NCBI GenBank assembly: GCA_024400895.1 | Contig: JAKSMA010000021.1 | Coordinates: 1 to 17,143 of the forward strand | DNA length: 17,143 bases | Reading direction: 5' to 3' | Origin: Muribaculaceae bacterium | Lineage (GTDB): Bacteria; Bacteroidota; Bacteroidia; Bacteroidales; Muribaculaceae | Shown here: in pieces, positions 13,539 through 17,143 of the stretch | Layout of the letters: each line of letters starts with the position of its first letter | Numbering within the stretch: position 1 is the first letter of the stretch | Program-made: the position numbers and the translations under genes | The notes under the pieces: generated by a model | Databases searched by the model: none | Seen by the model: the letters and a program-made list of their open reading frames with translations, nothing else | Told to the model about the DNA's origin: nothing

Positions 13539-16500
13539 ATGAAACATCGAAGTAAACTCCTTCTGCGGCTCAAAGCGTTATTGATAGCCGTGATGCTCCT
13601 ACCTCAAGCAGCATGGGCTCTTAGTGGAGAGGGAACTAAAGACAACCCCTACATCGTCACTAAAGGTGCCGACCTGGATGTCATCAGGGCAGAAATTGAA
13701 GCTGGCAAATGGACTTCAGAAACGAGTAAACAAGTGTATGTGTCGCTTGCCAACGACATTGTGCTCACATCCTCATTCCAGCCAATCGGCACCAAGAATC
13801 ACCCATTCAGTGGCTATTTCTATGGAAATTTCCACACGATTAGCGGCTTGAACCTCAATTACACTGCCAGCAATCAAGGTCTGTTTGGATGCACATACGC
13901 TGCTGAAATATCTGATTTTATACTCAAAGGTTCGATGACTTCAACCAAGAGCGGACTTTCGGCTATTGGCAGTGTGGTTGGTTATGCCGATATCACGAAA
14001 ATTGGTAAGGTGAAATCCTATGTGAATATCACCATCAAGAATGTTGCTCAGAGCCACATCGGCGGCATTGTCGGGCATATGAGTAGCGGCCAAAGGTCGC
14101 GCGTGTTAGTGCAGAATTCGTCTTATCATGGTGTGATTGATGCTGGCAAATCCACTGATTGCATTGGTGGCATTGCTGGTTTTGCCCATGCAGAGGCAAC
14201 CGGCAGGATTAGTTATTGCCTTACCGACGGCTCGATTTATTCTTCGGCCTCAGGTCCCACTATAGGCGGTATATTGGGCTACAACAACAATGAAACCGAT
14301 ATATTTGGCGTTTGTGATAATTGCTTTAGTCGTGCTGGTCTTCACCATGCGGGTAGCAATGTGCATGTGGGCGGTATTGTGGGCCGACTTAGAGCCTATG
14401 GCGACCGTTTGCAGAGAAATGTTTGTCTTGGCGACTCATGCGCCAACAAGGGCTACAACACCGATGGCCCGTCAATCCCGGAGTCAAACTATGTTTGCAC
14501 CTTTGATGAATGTAAGTCGGGCGCTATATGCTACAAGTTGGTGCCAACTTATAGCGACTACTATCAAAAACTGGGCACACACGACTATCCCCAGCTGAAT
14601 TTCGAATTGTCGGAAGAGGATGCGATGTCGATGCACGTCTACAAGGTGCAGGATAAAACATGCACTGGCGAAAACGTGGGCGATGAAAGATATTCCAATG
14701 ATAAAAATCAAAGAATTTACCATGATGTCGAGAAGGTGGAAGCCACAGCTTCTACATGCCATTCCAGAGGTTATGAGGAGCATTACAAGTGCAAAAACTG
14801 CGAAAAAGTTTTCCTCGACAGTGAAGCCCTTCAGGCAACAAGTTTATGGGATTTGCAAAAGCCTTACCTCCCCCATACTCTTCGCGGTAATTGGAAATGG
14901 TACACGCGCAGTGTGCGCTTAAAAATTGGATGTGTGAATTGTAGTCACGTGGCACTCAATGAGGATATTTATTTCACAGATCCAGAGGTGAAGGCAACAA
15001 CAATAGAAGCCTCCTGCTCACACCGAGGCGGAACAAATTATGTGGTGGAATATACCCACGAGGGGGTGAAGTATTCCGATTCCCACTTTGTACCAACATC
15101 TCCTCGATTGCCTCACAAATTCGTGAACGGCGAATGCTCAGTGTGCCACGAAGGCGACTATCTCACCTTTACAGCCACCGGCGAATCTTCAATTGCGCTG
15201 ACCAACTACAATGGCAACACGCCAGCGATTGAATACAGCATTGATGGTGACGAAAATTGGACCACATGGGACTATAGCACCATTACTCTGGCAGATGGAA
15301 GCGAGATTAAAATGCGTGGCGTGAATGCCAAGGGGTTCAGCAATCCGAAGAATGTGGCGTTTGTGGATGGCACTCCTATGTCGTCGTTCGTGATGACTGG
15401 CTCGATTGCAGCAAGTGGACGCCTCATGAGCCTCATCGACGGCCATGGCACTGCCACCGTGATTCCATCGGAATCGTGCTTCCGCGACATTTTCAAGGCG
15501 TGCGAAAGCCTGACCACTCCTCCCGAACTCACAGCCACCACATTCACCAAAGAGTGCTATCGTGGCATGTTCTACAACTGCCCGGGCTTGACCAAGGCTC
15601 CTGCTTTGCCCGTCACAAAACTTGCAGAGCGCTGCTATTATGCGATGTTCTACAACTGCAAAAGCCTTACGGAGGCTCCCGCTTTGCCTGCCACAACACT
15701 TGCCACCGGATGCTACGAGGGCATGTTCCGTTCGTGCACAGGTATCAAGACAGCGCCATATCTGCCAGCGAAGAAACTGGCGTCGAACTGCTACTATCGT
15801 TTGTTCGACGGCTGTACTAGCCTGAACAGGGTGGAAGTGGAGTTCGACGACTGGAATGGCGCCACCAACTATTGGCTCAGAGACGTGGCTGCTACTGGCA
15901 CGTTTGTCTCTCATTCAACTCTTGATTGCAGCACACGCGGCGTGAACACCATTCCTGAAGGCTGGAATTGGCTAACCGGAAAGAGAGTGCTTCACCCCAA
16001 CCCAATCTCGTTTACAGCGCAGCAAGAATCATCGTCGGTGCAACTGTACAACAACCCCAATAGCTACAGTCTTGATTATGAGAAGGCTATTTTCCAATAT
16101 TCTACCGACAACGTGAATTGGAAAGAATATGATTGCAGTCAAGCCATCACCCTCAACAAAGTTGGTGACAAGGTGTATTTCCGCACTGTCAATGACAGAA
16201 ATCAGGGATTGTACCATAGTTCGAGTGTCAATTATAAATTCTTGATGACAGGAAAGGTTGCCGCTGCAGGTAGCGTCATGTCGTTGCTTTACACCAAAGA
16301 GGGGGTGGATGCTTTGCCTCGTAAGGCGTTCCGCCGTTTGTTTGAAGGCTGCACCGCGCTCACAAAGGCTCCCGAATTGCCTGCCCACACTTTGGCGGAC
16401 TCATGTTACAACAACATGTTTGAAGGCTGCACCGCTCTCACGCAGGCTCCCGAATTGCCTGCTCAATCTTTAGCAAAAGATTGCTATGCCTACATGTTCC

Positions 16501-17143
16501 AAGGTTGCACATCTCTGCTCAATGCTCCAGCACTGCCTGCTACCACACTTGCATCTGAATGCTATTTGGGCATGTTCAAGGACTGTGAAAGCCTTAAAGG
16601 GGTTCCTGATGCGCTGCCTGCCGAATCGTTGGCAGAGATTTGTTATAACGCCATGTTCAAAGGCTGCACCTCTTTGACCAAAGCCCCTGCGTTGCCAGCA
16701 ACAAAATTGGCTGATTATTGCTATTGGTCTATGTTTGAAGGCTGCACCTCTTTGGCCAAAGCCCCCGAGTTGCCAGCCACCACAATGGCATATTATTGCT
16801 ACCATTCCATGTTCAGGGGCTGCACATCACTCACAGAAGCACCTGCATTGCGAGCCTCCACATTGGCTGATTACTGCTACAATTCAATGTTCAGGGGTTG
16901 CACCTCTCTGGGCAAAGCCCCAGAGTTGCCAGCAACCACATTGGCTGATTATTGCTACCAATCAATGTTCAGGGGCTGCACCTCACTCACAGAAGCACCT
17001 GTGTTGCCAGCAACCACATTGGTAAAATATTGCTACAATTCAATGTTCTACGGTTGTAGCTCCCTTAACCGGGTGGAAGTGGCATTCAATCAATGGGTGG
17101 ATGGTTGCACCACCTCTTGGTTGTACAAAGTGGCGCCTCAGGG
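13539..17143 (+). CDS. Giant secreted leucine-rich-repeat protein, copy 2 (partial, runs off window)
   Basis: An open frame of 1201 codons without a stop to the window end. The start and signal peptide match copy 1 except for a few residues; after AAWA the sequence diverges. The architecture is the same: GLUG-like region (SHIGGIVGHM, CIGGIAGFA, IGGILGYN), cysteine-rich region (CKNC, CVNC, CSVCHEG), beta-sandwich (IEYSIDGDENW), five LRRs (residues about 642-767), second beta-sandwich (FQYSTDNVNW), ten LRRs (about 927-1179) and the start of the cap (WLYKVAPQ). By analogy about 80-100 codons with a dockerin-like tail are missing. Some stretches are nearly unchanged between copies (PRLPHKFVNGECSVCHEG), others replaced or of different length, as expected for diversifying surface proteins. 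It has its own copy of the operator, promoter and microprotein. I saw no frameshift or stop when reading the frame. Confidence 0.88.
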   Translation, partial: MKHRSKLLLRLKALLIAVMLLPQAAWALSGEGTKDNPYIVTKGADLDVIRAEIEAGKWTSETSKQVYVSLANDIVLTSSFQPIGTKNHPFSGYFYGNFHTISGLNLNYTASNQGLFGCTYAAEISDFILKGSMTSTKSGLSAIGSVVGYADITKIGKVKSYVNITIKNVAQSHIGGIVGHMSSGQRSRVLVQNSSYHGVIDAGKSTDCIGGIAGFAHAEATGRISYCLTDGSIYSSASGPTIGGILGYNNNETDIFGVCDNCFSRAGLHHAGSNVHVGGIVGRLRAYGDRLQRNVCLGDSCANKGYNTDGPSIPESNYVCTFDECKSGAICYKLVPTYSDYYQKLGTHDYPQLNFELSEEDAMSMHVYKVQDKTCTGENVGDERYSNDKNQRIYHDVEKVEATASTCHSRGYEEHYKCKNCEKVFLDSEALQATSLWDLQKPYLPHTLRGNWKWYTRSVRLKIGCVNCSHVALNEDIYFTDPEVKATTIEASCSHRGGTNYVVEYTHEGVKYSDSHFVPTSPRLPHKFVNGECSVCHEGDYLTFTATGESSIALTNYNGNTPAIEYSIDGDENWTTWDYSTITLADGSEIKMRGVNAKGFSNPKNVAFVDGTPMSSFVMTGSIAASGRLMSLIDGHGTATVIPSESCFRDIFKACESLTTPPELTATTFTKECYRGMFYNCPGLTKAPALPVTKLAERCYYAMFYNCKSLTEAPALPATTLATGCYEGMFRSCTGIKTAPYLPAKKLASNCYYRLFDGCTSLNRVEVEFDDWNGATNYWLRDVAATGTFVSHSTLDCSTRGVNTIPEGWNWLTGKRVLHPNPISFTAQQESSSVQLYNNPNSYSLDYEKAIFQYSTDNVNWKEYDCSQAITLNKVGDKVYFRTVNDRNQGLYHSSSVNYKFLMTGKVAAAGSVMSLLYTKEGVDALPRKAFRRLFEGCTALTKAPELPAHTLADSCYNNMFEGCTALTQAPELPAQSLAKDCYAYMFQGCTSLLNAPALPATTLASECYLGMFKDCESLKGVPDALPAESLAEICYNAMFKGCTSLTKAPALPATKLADYCYWSMFEGCTSLAKAPELPATTMAYYCYHSMFRGCTSLTEAPALRASTLADYCYNSMFRGCTSLGKAPELPATTLADYCYQSMFRGCTSLTEAPVLPATTLVKYCYNSMFYGCSSLNRVEVAFNQWVDGCTTSWLYKVAPQ
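16735..17050 (+). repeat. Recently expanded 156-bp double LRR unit in copy 2
   Basis: Within the second LRR block, neighbouring 78-bp units alternate between an AKAP/GKAP type and an LTEAP type. Units two apart are more alike than neighbours: TTCAGGGGCTGCAC followed by TCACTCACAGAAGCACCTG recurs at 16812 and 16968 (156 bp apart). This suggests duplication of pairs of repeats. Confidence 0.7.

Larger units (their letters stand above)
13028..13598 (+). repeat. 571-bp direct repeat, copy 2
   Basis: Second copy of 8488-9058. The left junction lies inside the regulator coding sequence, right after the copy 1 terminator; both junctions share only GCTCAG. The right end lies inside the signal peptide of the second LRR protein. 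Confidence 0.95.

Noticed and set aside
8488..13598. An insertion sequence or invertible element as cause of the duplication
   Set aside because: No transposase or recombinase gene, no terminal inverted repeats and no target-site duplication seen at the joints; the copies are in direct orientation.
15189..15914. 241-codon minus-strand frame
   Set aside because: Antisense to the LRR repeats of copy 2; its repetitive sequence mirrors the coding repeats.
10985..17050. Regular 78-bp repeats as a CRISPR array or minisatellite
   Set aside because: The repeats are in frame, vary mostly without breaking the MF-x-GC-TSL pattern and encode LRR units; there are no unique spacers.

Overview
The window looks like a chromosome segment from a gut- or oral-type Bacteroidales bacterium (Prevotellaceae- or Muribaculaceae-like; this is inference). 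The support is: sigma-ABfr style promoters (TAnnTTTG, in the best cases with TTTG 19-20 bases upstream), almost no Shine-Dalgarno signals, many secreted proteins with Bacteroidales modules (dockerin-like EF-hand tails, BACON-like and FISUMP-like domains, degenerate sorting tails, 26-residue leucine-rich repeats), a FadL-type outer-membrane porin, and noncoding interspersed repeats of the kind seen in this order.

Left part (1-3600): a degenerate pyrimidine-rich repeat, a tRNA-Arg(CCU) with promoter and terminator, a structured noncoding element (about 260-480), then a three-gene plus-strand operon of secreted proteins (582-2249, 2288-2761, 2771-3532) closed by a strong terminator. Middle part (3600-7500): two minus-strand genes with their own terminators, a secreted probable beta-sandwich protein (4206-5135) and a FadL/OmpP1-like porin (5636-7207). 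Noncoding regions on both sides of the first of these carry inverted copies of a ~60-bp interspersed repeat.

Right part (7500-17143) is the most interesting. A seven-helix membrane protein with a C-terminal AraC-type DNA-binding domain (7523-8665) is followed by a cassette: a perfect 16-bp-arm inverted repeat running into direct repeats of AATCGTAC spaced 22 and 21 bp, a Bacteroidales -7 element, a 40-residue single-helix microprotein (8824-8946) and a 1310-residue secreted leucine-rich-repeat protein (8999-12931). The cassette is then repeated in tandem with an offset of exactly 4540 bp. The second copy begins inside the last 58 codons of the regulator gene (an untranslated remnant), repeats the operator, promoter, microprotein and signal-peptide start with one mismatch over 571 bp, and leads into a second, clearly diverged LRR protein (13539 onward) that is still open at the window edge.

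The working model (inference) is an envelope-sited transcription factor controlling a tandem array of surface-protein cassettes that share one conserved leader but carry variable bodies. The 571-bp direct repeats could also let homologous recombination delete or swap cassettes.
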